Source: Ktedonobacteraceae bacterium
GTDB lineage: Bacteria; Chloroflexota; Ktedonobacteria; Ktedonobacterales; Ktedonobacteraceae
Length of the DNA stretch: 11,624 nucleotides
Direction of reading: 5' to 3'
Assembly (NCBI GenBank): GCA_014896635.1
Contig: JADBKA010000144.1
Coordinates: forward strand, 1 to 11,624
Shown here: piece by piece, positions 1 through 6,790 of the stretch
Position numbering within the stretch: the first letter of the stretch is position 1
How the letters are laid out: every line of letters starts with the position of its first letter
The notes under the pieces: model-generated
Told to the model about the DNA's origin: nothing
Databases searched by the model: none
Seen by the model: the letters and a program-made list of their open reading frames with translations, nothing else
Translations under genes and position numbers: made by a program

Positions 1-1
1 C

Positions 2-1246
2 TTACTGGCCGCCATCCCAGTGTTTGGTTTACTGGTGCTAGTACACGAGTTTGGTCACTTTATTACTGCGAAATGGGCGAAGATACGTGTGGAAGAGTTC
101 GGCCTGGGGTTTCCCCCGGCTCTGGTTGGTTTTCGTAAACGCGACCAGGGTGGGTGGGAGGTCCTCTGGTTTGGGCGCGGACGTGAAGATGACGCTGCCG
201 GTACGCGGTCGGGACGGCAGACGCCGTTCGGTGGAACATCTGGTGGTGCGAGAACGGTAAGTACCTCCGGCAAGGCCCAGGCGGTAGCAGATCCTTCCAG
301 CCATCATACGATCTATTCGCTCAACCTGCTGCCCATTGGGGGATTTGTGCGCATGCCCGGCGAGAACGGGGATGTACTGGATGAGCACGGCAACTATGAT
401 CCCGGTAGTTTCGCCGCGAAATCCGCCGGCAAGCGTATGATCGTGCTGTGTGCGGGCGTCGTGATGAACCTGCTGCTGGCCGCTGTGCTTTTCATTATCG
501 CTTATAGTACGATGGGCGAGCCGATAGCTCTCCCTGTGGTTGGAACCGTCGAGCCGGGTTCGCCCGCCGCCGCTGCCGGTCTGCGTACCAATGATCGTAT
601 TCTGACGGTGAACGGTCAGCCCGTACAGCGTTTCGATGACGTGGTGACGCAGGTAAACCAGGCCATTCAGAACAATAAGGGACAGCAAGAGAGCGTCCCC
701 ATCCATCTGACGATCCAGCGGGCGGGCATGTCAGGTCCGCTGAGCGTGAGCGTGGATGCCCGCGTCAATCCGCCTGCTGGCAAGGGACGTATGGGTATCG
801 GCCAGCAAAGCAGTGCCATCGGCTATGTCAGTGTGCCAATCTGGGAAGCTCCGATTAAGGGGTTGCAGCGTACAGCCGCCGTTCTGTACCTGTTTGTGGA
901 CCAGATTCGTCAGATGATCATTGGGGCGATTCAGCCGCAACTGGCCGGGCCTGTCGGTATTGTAGAACTCACCGGCAAGATGGCGCAACAAACCGCCACT
1001 CAGGGCTGGTGGCCCCTGCTGAACCTGACCGCGATTCTGAGCCTGAACCTTGCGATCATTAACATTTTACCCTTCCCGGCCCTGGACGGAGGGCGCGTTG
1101 TCCTGGTCTTGATCGAGGTGCTGCGCGGCGGCAAGCGATTAAAGCCGGAGCGTGAAGGTCTGATCAACCTGGTAGGTATGGCAATATTGCTGATGCTGAT
1201 GGCGGTCATCACGGTGAGCGATATTCTCAACTGGGGCAGCAGATAA
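2..1246 (+). CDS. rseP: RseP-type site-2 metalloprotease (M50), 5' truncated by window edge
   Basis: Membrane zinc protease that cuts substrates such as anti-sigma factors inside the bilayer. The frame is open to the window edge, and the codons before GTG 20 (LLAAIPV) continue the first membrane helix, so that GTG is an internal valine and the true start lies upstream. Numbering from codon 20, the zinc motif HEFGH is at 9-13, GFPP at 30-33, YSLNLLPIGGFVRM at 99-112, a membrane segment at about 137-160, a PDZ domain at about 170-245 (PGSPAAAAGL), and the third zinc-ligand motif PALDGGR with Asp356, followed by a C-terminal membrane helix. Between GFPP and YSLN there are about 65 residues where I recall roughly a dozen in relatives; the extra part is rich in Gly, Arg, Ser and Thr. 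ispG follows 28 bp downstream. The dxr-rseP-ispG order is common, so dxr probably lies just upstream. Family assignment is secure; the substrate is unknown. Confidence 0.95.
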   Translation, partial: LLAAIPVFGLLVLVHEFGHFITAKWAKIRVEEFGLGFPPALVGFRKRDQGGWEVLWFGRGREDDAAGTRSGRQTPFGGTSGGARTVSTSGKAQAVADPSSHHTIYSLNLLPIGGFVRMPGENGDVLDEHGNYDPGSFAAKSAGKRMIVLCAGVVMNLLLAAVLFIIAYSTMGEPIALPVVGTVEPGSPAAAAGLRTNDRILTVNGQPVQRFDDVVTQVNQAIQNNKGQQESVPIHLTIQRAGMSGPLSVSVDARVNPPAGKGRMGIGQQSSAIGYVSVPIWEAPIKGLQRTAAVLYLFVDQIRQMIIGAIQPQLAGPVGIVELTGKMAQQTATQGWWPLLNLTAILSLNLAIINILPFPALDGGRVVLVLIEVLRGGKRLKPEREGLINLVGMAILLMLMAVITVSDILNWGSR

Positions 1247-1274
1247 CGAGTGAATAAACGGAGTGTCTTGCTAT

Positions 1275-2513
1275 ATGCGAAGAAAAACGCGACAGATTCA
1301 CGTCGGGAATGTGACAATCGGTGGCGATGCACCGATTGCCGTACAATCTATGACAACAACCTATACGCGCGATATCAAAAGTACCGTCGCGCAGATCCAT
1401 CGCCTGGAGGAGGTCGGCTGCGAAATTGTGCGCGTGGCTGTGCCTGAGATGGAAGATGCCTCAGCGCTCGCTGAGATCAAGAAGCAGATCCACATTCCTC
1501 TGGTGGCGGACATCCACTACAACCCGGCCCTGGCACTGGAGGCCATCCGCCAGGGTGTTGACAAGGTACGCATTAATCCGGGGAATCTGCTGAACGGGCG
1601 CAAATCGCTGGAACAGATTGTGAAGGCGGCAAAAGAGCGTGGCATAGCGATGCGCATAGGGGTAAATTCAGGCTCCATTGATGCACTGGATAAAATAGCG
1701 CAGATGCAGCGCATCCAGGTACGCCTGCGCGATGATGGTACGCTGGAGCGCAGCGATCCCGCCGAGGCCCGATGCCGCGAGCGCGAACACATGGCCGAGC
1801 GCATGGTAGCGAAGGCTCTAGAATACATCGGCTGGTGTGAAGAGCTGGACTACCACGAAATCACGGTATCGCTCAAGTCTTCGACGGTACTGACCGCCGT
1901 CGAAGCTTATCGACGCTTCTCACAGCGTTCTGACTATCCGTTGCATCTCGGTATTACCGAGGCCGGAACGCTGGTCACTGGCGCGGTAAAGTCCTCAGTT
2001 GGCCTCGGCCTGCTGCTAGCTGAAGGAATTGGCGATACGATTCGCGTCAGCCTGAGCGCCGAGCCTGAAGAAGAAATTCCTGTCGCGTATGAGATCCTCC
2101 GTTCGCTGGAGCTGCGCAGTCGCGGTGTGACTTTCGTCTCCTGCCCGTCCTGTGGCCGCGTTGAAATCGACGTGATCGCGGTAGCAAACGAGGTGGAAAA
2201 GCGCCTGGCGAAGGTGCAGACGCCGATTCATGTCGCTGTAATGGGCTGTGTGGTGAACGGTCCTGGGGAGTCGCGCGATGCCGATGTTGGGCTGGCCGGC
2301 GGCAAAGGCAAAGGTGTGATCTTCCGCAAAGGTGAGGTCGTGAAACAGGTGCCTGAGGATCAGTTCCTCGATGCCGTTCTCAAAGAGGTGGCAAGCCTGC
2401 TACCCGAACATGAGGCAAAGCTGGTTTATCCAGAGGGCGGTATCAAAGAGGTGGCCGGCACGCATCGCACCCGCGATGAAGGGATGAATCTGCCGATCCC
2501 TTCAAGACGATAA
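1275..2513 (+). CDS. ispG: 4-hydroxy-3-methylbut-2-en-1-yl diphosphate synthase (IspG/GcpE)
   Basis: Cytoplasmic iron-sulfur enzyme of the MEP isoprenoid pathway. It converts 2-C-methylerythritol 2,4-cyclodiphosphate to HMBPP. The N-terminal TIM barrel begins with the MTTTYTRD and VADIHYNPALALEA motifs and KVRINPGN. The C-terminal domain carries the [4Fe-4S] ligands Cys290, Cys293 and Cys325 (SCPSCG; MGCVVNGPGE), with Glu332 as the expected fourth ligand. From ATG 1275 the protein has 412 residues, longer than the roughly 370 of E. coli; the extra length includes a charged stretch at about 152-180 (RDDGTLERSDPAEARC region). An in-frame GTG at 1263 would add four residues, but the GGAG at 1260-1263 can only serve as ribosome binding site for ATG 1275 (11-nt spacing), so I prefer 1275. 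It probably shares a transcript with rseP. The stop codon overlaps the start of a large terminator hairpin. Confidence 0.97.
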   Translation: MRRKTRQIHVGNVTIGGDAPIAVQSMTTTYTRDIKSTVAQIHRLEEVGCEIVRVAVPEMEDASALAEIKKQIHIPLVADIHYNPALALEAIRQGVDKVRINPGNLLNGRKSLEQIVKAAKERGIAMRIGVNSGSIDALDKIAQMQRIQVRLRDDGTLERSDPAEARCREREHMAERMVAKALEYIGWCEELDYHEITVSLKSSTVLTAVEAYRRFSQRSDYPLHLGITEAGTLVTGAVKSSVGLGLLLAEGIGDTIRVSLSAEPEEEIPVAYEILRSLELRSRGVTFVSCPSCGRVEIDVIAVANEVEKRLAKVQTPIHVAVMGCVVNGPGESRDADVGLAGGKGKGVIFRKGEVVKQVPEDQFLDAVLKEVASLLPEHEAKLVYPEGGIKEVAGTHRTRDEGMNLPIPSRR

Positions 2514-2550
2514 GAAAAGAAGCGGGTTCAGAGAACCCGCTTCTTTTCTT
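2512..2550. terminator. Bidirectional intrinsic terminator between ispG and tRNA-Val
   Basis: A perfect 18-bp inverted repeat (2512-2529 and 2533-2550) with a 3-nt AGA loop. Its core is AGCGGGTTC/GAACCCGCT and its arms are AAGAAAAG and CTTTTCTT. It is symmetric, so each strand reads a GC-rich stem followed by a T-rich tail. That suits termination of both the convergent ispG message (+) and the tRNA (-). The first arm begins at the second base of the ispG stop codon (2511-2513), and the other end lies 3 bp from the tRNA 3' end. Confidence 0.9.
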
Positions 2551-2553
2551 CAG

Positions 2554-2627
2554 TGGGCAATACTGGACTCGAACCAGTGACCTCTGCCATGTCAAGACAG
2601 CGCTCTAACCGTCTGAGCTAATTGCCC
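2554..2627 (-). tRNA. tRNA-Val (anticodon GAC)
   Basis: The minus strand folds into a complete 74-nt cloverleaf. The acceptor stem is GGGCAAT/ATTGCCC with discriminator A, the D stem GCTC/GAGC, the anticodon stem CTGTC/GGCAG with loop TTGACAT giving anticodon GAC, and the T arm ACTGG-TTCGAGT-CCAGT. GAC reads GUC and GUU valine codons. CCA is not encoded (CTG follows), so it must be added after transcription. It is a single gene, convergent with ispG, with its own promoter and terminator. Confidence 0.97.
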
Positions 2628-2642
2628 TCACTCGATGCTGCT

Positions 2643-2671
2643 ATGATAACATTGTGGCAATGAGTTGTCAA
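2643..2671 (-). promoter_or_regulatory. Sigma-70-type promoter of tRNA-Val
   Basis: On the minus strand there is a perfect -35 TTGACA (2666-2671), a 17-bp spacer and a -10 TATCAT (2643-2648, one mismatch to TATAAT). Transcription would start about 8 nt before the mature tRNA 5' end at 2627, leaving a short 5' leader for RNase P. It is the best promoter match in the window. Confidence 0.88.
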
Positions 2672-2679
2672 GCATTTTC

Positions 2680-2708
2680 CCGGCGCTTACCACAGCTTTT
2701 CTGTTTTC
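2680..2708. repeat. 29-bp direct repeat, copy 1
   Basis: This 29-bp sequence, beginning CCGGCGCTTACCACAG and ending TTTCTGTTTTC, recurs exactly at 2833-2861, 153 bp downstream start to start. It lies just upstream of the tRNA-Val promoter and marks the left edge of a hairpin-rich spacer element. With only two copies and a spacer of over 100 bp it is not a CRISPR. Confidence 0.85.
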
Positions 2709-2738
2709 GAGAAAGACGGGGGTCAAGGGGGCGGTAGC

Positions 2739-2823
2739 CCTCTTGCGGAGCGCGAGGTGTCCTCGCCCCTCTCTCCCCTTTCTGCCACCGAAGGCGGCAA
2801 AACAGGGAATTCGGGGACACCGA
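2739..2823. repeat. Hairpin-rich intergenic repeat-like element between two direct repeats
   Basis: This stretch lies between the two 29-bp direct repeats and has no convincing gene. It contains GCGAGG-TGT-CCTCGC (2751-2765), a perfect 6-bp stem with a 3-nt loop. It also holds an imperfect stem TGCCACC-GAA-GGCGGCA near 2782-2798 and a terminal GGGGACACC that partly mirrors GGTGTCC at the start. The part GCGGAGCGCGAGGTGTCC resembles GCGTAGCGGGACTGGTGTCC in the hairpin cluster at the window end, which suggests a dispersed repeat family. Function unknown. Confidence 0.5.
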
Positions 2824-2832
2824 AAAGCCCTG

Positions 2833-2861
2833 CCGGCGCTTACCACAGCTTTTCTGTTTTC
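2833..2861. repeat. 29-bp direct repeat, copy 2
   Basis: Exact second copy of the 29-bp sequence at 2680-2708. It lies about 60 bp upstream of the aroKB start. The flanks of the two copies differ, so the identity stops sharply. The pair may bracket an inserted element or be two parts of one repeat family. Confidence 0.85.
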
Positions 2862-2908
2862 TTCAAAGCAAAGTCACCGGGATGATGACACTACCGGGCA
2901 GAATCTCG

Positions 2909-2924
2909 TGGTAAAATAGCCGCA
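2909..2924 (+). promoter_or_regulatory. Extended -10 promoter giving a probably leaderless aroKB transcript
   Basis: TG at 2909-2910, one base, then TAAAAT at 2912-2917 forms an extended -10 element with one mismatch to TATAAT. Six bases separate it from the aroKB ATG, so the expected start of transcription is the A of the start codon. The -35 region is poor at normal spacing (CACTAC at 2889-2894), which an extended -10 can offset. There is no ribosome binding site before the ATG, which fits a leaderless message. Confidence 0.6.
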
Positions 2925-4609
2925 TGCGACACATATTTTTCATCGGACTACCCGGCAGCGGGAAAAGCACCATCGGGCGCCTGCTGGCCCGGTACCTGGG
3001 CTACACCCTGTACGATGTCGATACGCTGATAGAAAAGGAGACAGGCGAGCGCATCGCGGCAATTTTTGCGCGACATGGCGAAGATTACTTTCGCTCATGG
3101 GAGAGCCGCCTGCTGGCAAAAGCCATTCAGCAAGACGAGCAATGCGTGGTCGTGACCGGCGGCGGCATCGTTACGCGAGCGGAAAATCGCGCGTTGATGG
3201 CTGAACATGGCGTGCGCGTCTTTTTAGAAGTGGAACCTGCCGAGGCGCTCCGGCGCTTACGCGAACAGCATACTGCCGCACTACTTGAGGGCGCTACACC
3301 CGAAACACGTCCACTGCTGGAAGGACCCGATCCCCTGGCGACTTTGCAGCGCCTGCTTGCGCAACGCCTTGCCTGGTACGAAGAAGCGGAATTGCGCTGC
3401 ACAACCGAGGGCAAGAGTCCAGAACAGGTGGCTCAGGAGGTCGCTGCCATGCTTATCGGTTCCGGCAATGTGCAAAGCACAGATGAGATGCCAATTGTGC
3501 AGCAGATTCATGTGGGAGACGGATACGAGGCCATTGTTGAGTGGGGTGGCGCCGGTAGACTGGCCCGCTATCTCACTCCTTTGCATCTGCCGGAGCGTGT
3601 TTTTCTCATCACCGACAGCAATCTCGCGCCCCTCTACCTGCCCTCAGTCACAACCAGCCTGCAAGCAGCCGGCTTTGACCCGCAATCCTACGTAGTGCCG
3701 GCAGGCGAAGCAAGCAAATCAGCGGGGCAACTCAACACCATTTATGACTGGCTGGTTGATCTGCGGGCTGAACGCCGCGAAGCGATGATTGCTTTCGGTG
3801 GCGGTGTTATCGGCGACCTGGTCGGCTTTGCTGCCGCAACCTACCTGCGTGGTATGCCACTGATCCATGTTCCCACCTCTCTTCTCGCGCAGGTGGATTC
3901 CGCAATCGGCGGGAAGACAGGTATTAATCATAAGAGAGGGAAGAATCTGATCGGAGCATTCTATCACCCACGCCTGGTCCTTGCCGACCCGGCGCTGCTC
4001 CTCACGCTCCCTCGACGAGCGCGCACCGAGGGATGGGCAGAAGTTGTCAAGTATGGTATCATACTCGACACCGAGTTGTTCGCCCTGCTGGAGGCGAATG
4101 CAGAAGCACTGCGGGCGTTTTCCCATCCCCCTATCGCGCTGCTCTGCCAGGTGATTGCGCGTTGCATTAGTTTAAAGGCAGCGGTGATCGAGGAGGATGA
4201 ACGGGAACAGGGACGCCGCGCTATTCTCAATTATGGTCACACTATCGGCCATGCCCTGGAGAATGTCGCGGGTTATGGCGAATGGCTACACGGTGAGGCT
4301 GTCTCGCTCGGCATGGTTGCAGCAGCCCGCCTGGCGCTGGCCGCCGGCCTGTTCTCCGGCGCCGAAACTGAACGGCAGAATAGACTGCTGCAAGCCCTGG
4401 GGCTGCCAACCACCTACCAGGGGCCAGTACGCGCTGAAGATATCCTGGCCGCGATACAACTGGATAAGAAAGTACAGGGAAAGCGCGTACGCTGGGTACT
4501 GCCACAGCACATCGGCGAGGTCGTTGTGACACACCTGCCAGACGAACTGGTCAGGCAGGTGATCACCGCTTTTTTCAGGGACGATGAATGGCTATGCAGC
4601 AAAATATAA
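2924..4609 (+). CDS. aroKB: Bifunctional shikimate kinase / 3-dehydroquinate synthase (AroKB fusion)
   Basis: Fusion of two shikimate-pathway enzymes, 561 residues. Residues 1 to about 176 are shikimate kinase: P-loop GLPGSGKST at 8-16, the DVD motif with Asp31 and Asp33, TGGGIV, and an ETRPLLEG lid. Residues from about 189 ([10 protein letters not shown]) to 550 are 3-dehydroquinate synthase, which cyclises DAHP using NAD and a metal: [58 protein letters not shown] and HGEAVSLGM, covering the usual Glu/His/His metal ligands. The start is forced: an in-frame TAA at 2912-2914 leaves no earlier start codon, and there is no ribosome binding site. The same fusion order is known in Thermotoga. No frameshift separates the halves, although Met189 (ATG 3488) could in principle start AroB alone. 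The 3' end overlaps aroQ by 22 nt. It is the first gene of the long co-directional run. Confidence 0.96.
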   Translation: MRHIFFIGLPGSGKSTIGRLLARYLGYTLYDVDTLIEKETGERIAAIFARHGEDYFRSWESRLLAKAIQQDEQCVVVTGGGIVTRAENRALMAEHGVRVFLEVEPAEALRRLREQHTAALLEGATPETRPLLEGPDPLATLQRLLAQRLAWYEEAELRCTTEGKSPEQVAQEVAAMLIGSGNVQSTDEMPIVQQIHVGDGYEAIVEWGGAGRLARYLTPLHLPERVFLITDSNLAPLYLPSVTTSLQAAGFDPQSYVVPAGEASKSAGQLNTIYDWLVDLRAERREAMIAFGGGVIGDLVGFAAATYLRGMPLIHVPTSLLAQVDSAIGGKTGINHKRGKNLIGAFYHPRLVLADPALLLTLPRRARTEGWAEVVKYGIILDTELFALLEANAEALRAFSHPPIALLCQVIARCISLKAAVIEEDEREQGRRAILNYGHTIGHALENVAGYGEWLHGEAVSLGMVAAARLALAAGLFSGAETERQNRLLQALGLPTTYQGPVRAEDILAAIQLDKKVQGKRVRWVLPQHIGEVVVTHLPDELVRQVITAFFRDDEWLCSKI

Positions 4610-5067
4610 AGGGGCCGCACACTATCCTGGTTCTTAACGGACCCAACCTTAACACACTGGGAACACGCGAGCCGGCGATCTATGGCACAATGACCCTGGA
4701 TCGCATCAACGAAGCACTACGCGCGCGGGCAAAAGACCTGGCACTGGCTGTAGAGTGCTTTCAGTCAAACCACGAGGGCGCCTTGATCGACTTTATCCAG
4801 CAGCATGCCGCTGGAGCTGCCGGCATTATCATCAATCCCGGCGCGCTTACGCATTACTCGCTGGCATTGCGCGACGCTCTGGCGGCAGTGAGCGTTCCCG
4901 TGATCGAGGTGCATCTGAGCAATATTTACGCGCGCGAAGCTTTCAGGCATCATTCGGTGATCGCTGCTATCTGCTATGGGCATATTGTAGGATTAGGCTG
5001 GAGAGGCTATCTGCTGGCCCTGGAGGCGCTGGCCGCCAGATTACAGGAAGAAAGAGAGAAGAGTTAG
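4588..5067 (+). CDS. aroQ: Type II 3-dehydroquinate dehydratase
   Basis: Cytoplasmic enzyme that dehydrates 3-dehydroquinate to 3-dehydroshikimate, the step after AroB. Its 159 residues fit the small dodecameric type II class. Visible motifs are [18 protein letters not shown] with the catalytic tyrosine, [31 protein letters not shown], and [18 protein letters not shown] with the conserved histidine. ATG 4588 overlaps the aroKB 3' end, and AGGGA at 4577-4581 is a suitable ribosome binding site; ATG 4594 is a possible alternative two codons in. The overlap suggests translational coupling with AroKB. The peptidase gene starts 2 nt after its stop. The shikimate dehydrogenase AroE is not in this window. 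Confidence 0.97.
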   Translation: MAMQQNIKGPHTILVLNGPNLNTLGTREPAIYGTMTLDRINEALRARAKDLALAVECFQSNHEGALIDFIQQHAAGAAGIIINPGALTHYSLALRDALAAVSVPVIEVHLSNIYAREAFRHHSVIAAICYGHIVGLGWRGYLLALEALAARLQEEREKS

Positions 5068-5069
5068 CT

Positions 5070-6173
5070 ATGAGTCACGAGCAAGTCAAACGACTGCGGG
5101 CATGGTTGACGGAGCAGGGAATTGACGCACTGCTTGTCACGCAACCACAGAATCGCTCGTATCTGAGCGGCTGGCTGAACGACGATACCGAGGGAGCCGG
5201 TTCGCTGCTGATCGGGCAGCAGCAGCAGATTCTTCTGACCAATCCTTTATATAAAGAAGCAGCGGAACACGAAGCTACGGGCTGGCAGGTAATCGTTCCG
5301 CCGCCACGCGAATACGCTCCCGCTATCGCCACGCTCGCCAGAGAACACTCCTGGCACAGCATCGGCTTTGAAGCCCAGGCGCTGGTGTTTGCCGAGTACG
5401 ACAGGCTGCGCAAAGCCGGTGACGGCGTATTCACGCTGCAACCGTTTGAAGAGACGATCATCGACGCGCTGCGCGAGGTCAAACAGCCTGACGAGATCGC
5501 ACTGCTCAAGCAGGCTATTGCCATTACCGACGAAACATTTGCCCACCTCTGCCACTGGATTCAGCCCGGCATGACGGAAAAAGAGGTGCAATGGGAAGTC
5601 TTGCGCAAAATGGTCGAACTTGGCGCCGATGGGCTGGCCTTTGAAACAATTGTGGCCTCCGGGCCAAACGCTTCAATGCCACACGCCCACGCAACTGACC
5701 GGCGCATCCAGCGTGGCGAACTCATCACCATTGATATGGGCGCACGCTACAAAGGCTATTGCGCCGACATGACGCGCACCATCTGCCTGGGAGAACCGGC
5801 GGAGCCGCGTATGCGTGAGATCCATGAGGCTGTCCTGCACGCGATGAAAACCTGCGAACAGGGATTACGTGCCGGCATGAGCGGACGCGAAGGCGACGCC
5901 CTGGCGCGCAAAGCTCTGGAAAAGGCCGGGCTGGCCGAATACTATATCCACAGCACCGGTCACGGCGTGGGCTTACAGATTCACGAAGGCCCTGCTCTCT
6001 CGACGCGCGCTCCAGAAGACAAGAGCTTGCCTGCCGGCTGCGTCGTGACCGTCGAGCCAGGCGTGTATATTCCAGGATGGAGTGGTGTGCGCATTGAAGA
6101 TTGCGTAGTGGTCAGAGAAAACGGCGTCGAAGTGCTGACACACTCACCAACAGACCTGGTAGTACAGCAGTAG
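5070..6173 (+). CDS. M24-family Xaa-Pro peptidase (prolidase/aminopeptidase P type)
   Basis: Two-metal cytoplasmic peptidase that releases or cleaves residues before proline; 367 residues from ATG 5070. Residues 1 to about 130 form the creatinase-like N-terminal domain (RLRAWLTEQGIDALLVTQPQ). From about 140 onward is the pita-bread catalytic domain. All five metal ligands can be placed: Asp222 (TIDMG), Asp233 (ADMTRT), His298 (STGHGVGL), Glu329 (TVEPGVYIPGWSGVR) and Glu343 (IEDCV). The 14-residue gap between the two glutamates matches small prolidases better than E. coli PepP, so the dipeptidase form is favoured, but sequence alone does not settle substrate size. The frame is open far upstream inside aroQ, but family length and position support ATG 5070, two bases after the aroQ stop. 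The pairing aroQ-peptidase-efp is common in Firmicutes. Confidence 0.93.
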   Translation: MSHEQVKRLRAWLTEQGIDALLVTQPQNRSYLSGWLNDDTEGAGSLLIGQQQQILLTNPLYKEAAEHEATGWQVIVPPPREYAPAIATLAREHSWHSIGFEAQALVFAEYDRLRKAGDGVFTLQPFEETIIDALREVKQPDEIALLKQAIAITDETFAHLCHWIQPGMTEKEVQWEVLRKMVELGADGLAFETIVASGPNASMPHAHATDRRIQRGELITIDMGARYKGYCADMTRTICLGEPAEPRMREIHEAVLHAMKTCEQGLRAGMSGREGDALARKALEKAGLAEYYIHSTGHGVGLQIHEGPALSTRAPEDKSLPAGCVVTVEPGVYIPGWSGVRIEDCVVVRENGVEVLTHSPTDLVVQQ

Positions 6174-6200
6174 CAGTATAAGGAGAGGAGAGGCGGATTC

Positions 6201-6764
6201 ATGATATCTACAGGTGATTTGAAAAAAGGACTGGCACTTGAATTCGAGGGCCAACCCTGCTCTATCCTGGATTGGCAGCATGTCAAAATCGGGCGCGGTG
6301 GCGCCATTGTGCGCATGAAGCTGCGCAATCTGCGCACAGGCGCGATCTTTGATCGCACCTGCGACGCGGGCGACAGGTTTAAGCGCCTCTATCTGGAGCA
6401 CTCGACCGTCACCTACCAGTACCAGGATGGCGACCAGTATCACTTTATGGATACCAATACCTACGACGATGTTGTCCTGACCGGCGAGCAGCTCGGCAAT
6501 GCCCGCAACTACCTGGTTGATGATCTGGAGCTTGAGATTGTACGGCTGGATGACGAGCCGGTTGCAGTAGAACTGCCGGAAAAAGTGGTGATGCGCGTGA
6601 CCTATACCGAACCCGGCTTCAAGGGCGATACCGCGACCGGGGGGACGAAACCGGCCACCACCGAAACCGGCCTGGTAGTACAGGTGCCGCTCTTCGTCAC
6701 TACCGGCGAACTGATCCGCGTGAATACCAGCAGTGGGACCTACGTAGAGCGTGTCATGGAATAA
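6201..6764 (+). CDS. efp: Translation elongation factor P
   Basis: EF-P binds between the ribosomal P and E sites and restores peptide-bond formation at consecutive prolines. The protein has 187 residues, normal for the family, with three beta-barrel domains: the KOW-like N-domain (1 to about 64), the OB domain (about 68-125), and the C-terminal domain with the signature GDTATGGTKPATTETGLVVQ. The loop tip that reaches the P-site tRNA reads QHVKIGRGGAIVR, placing Arg32 where E. coli and Bacillus have the modified lysine. It resembles the GRGGA loop I recall from Thermus EF-P. A strong AGGAGAGGAG (6181-6190) precedes ATG 6201, the best ribosome binding site in the block, fitting high expression. 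The gap to the accB-like gene is 26 nt. Confidence 0.98.
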   Translation: MISTGDLKKGLALEFEGQPCSILDWQHVKIGRGGAIVRMKLRNLRTGAIFDRTCDAGDRFKRLYLEHSTVTYQYQDGDQYHFMDTNTYDDVVLTGEQLGNARNYLVDDLELEIVRLDDEPVAVELPEKVVMRVTYTEPGFKGDTATGGTKPATTETGLVVQVPLFVTTGELIRVNTSSGTYVERVME

Positions 6765-6790
6765 ATGGAGTCAGCGGAAAGGGTCCGGCG

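Noticed and set aside
38..706. 222-codon open frame on the minus strand inside rseP
   Set aside because: It lies opposite a clear M50 protease with conserved motifs, has no recognisable domain, and is a by-product of GC-rich codon use.
1263..1274. Upstream GTG start for ispG
   Set aside because: The GGAG motif at 1260-1263 overlaps this codon and can only serve ATG 1275.
2680..2861. Possible CRISPR array
   Set aside because: Only two repeat copies separated by 124 bp, with no further units and no cas genes.
2665..2919. 84-codon open frame in the spacer before aroKB
   Set aside because: It starts with TTG without a ribosome site, overlaps the tRNA promoter, and its translation simply repeats itself where the 29-bp DNA repeats lie.
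4755..5069. Upstream extension of the Xaa-Pro peptidase frame
   Set aside because: The extension runs within aroQ in another frame and encodes Arg-rich sequence with no family match; ATG 5070 directly follows the aroQ stop.
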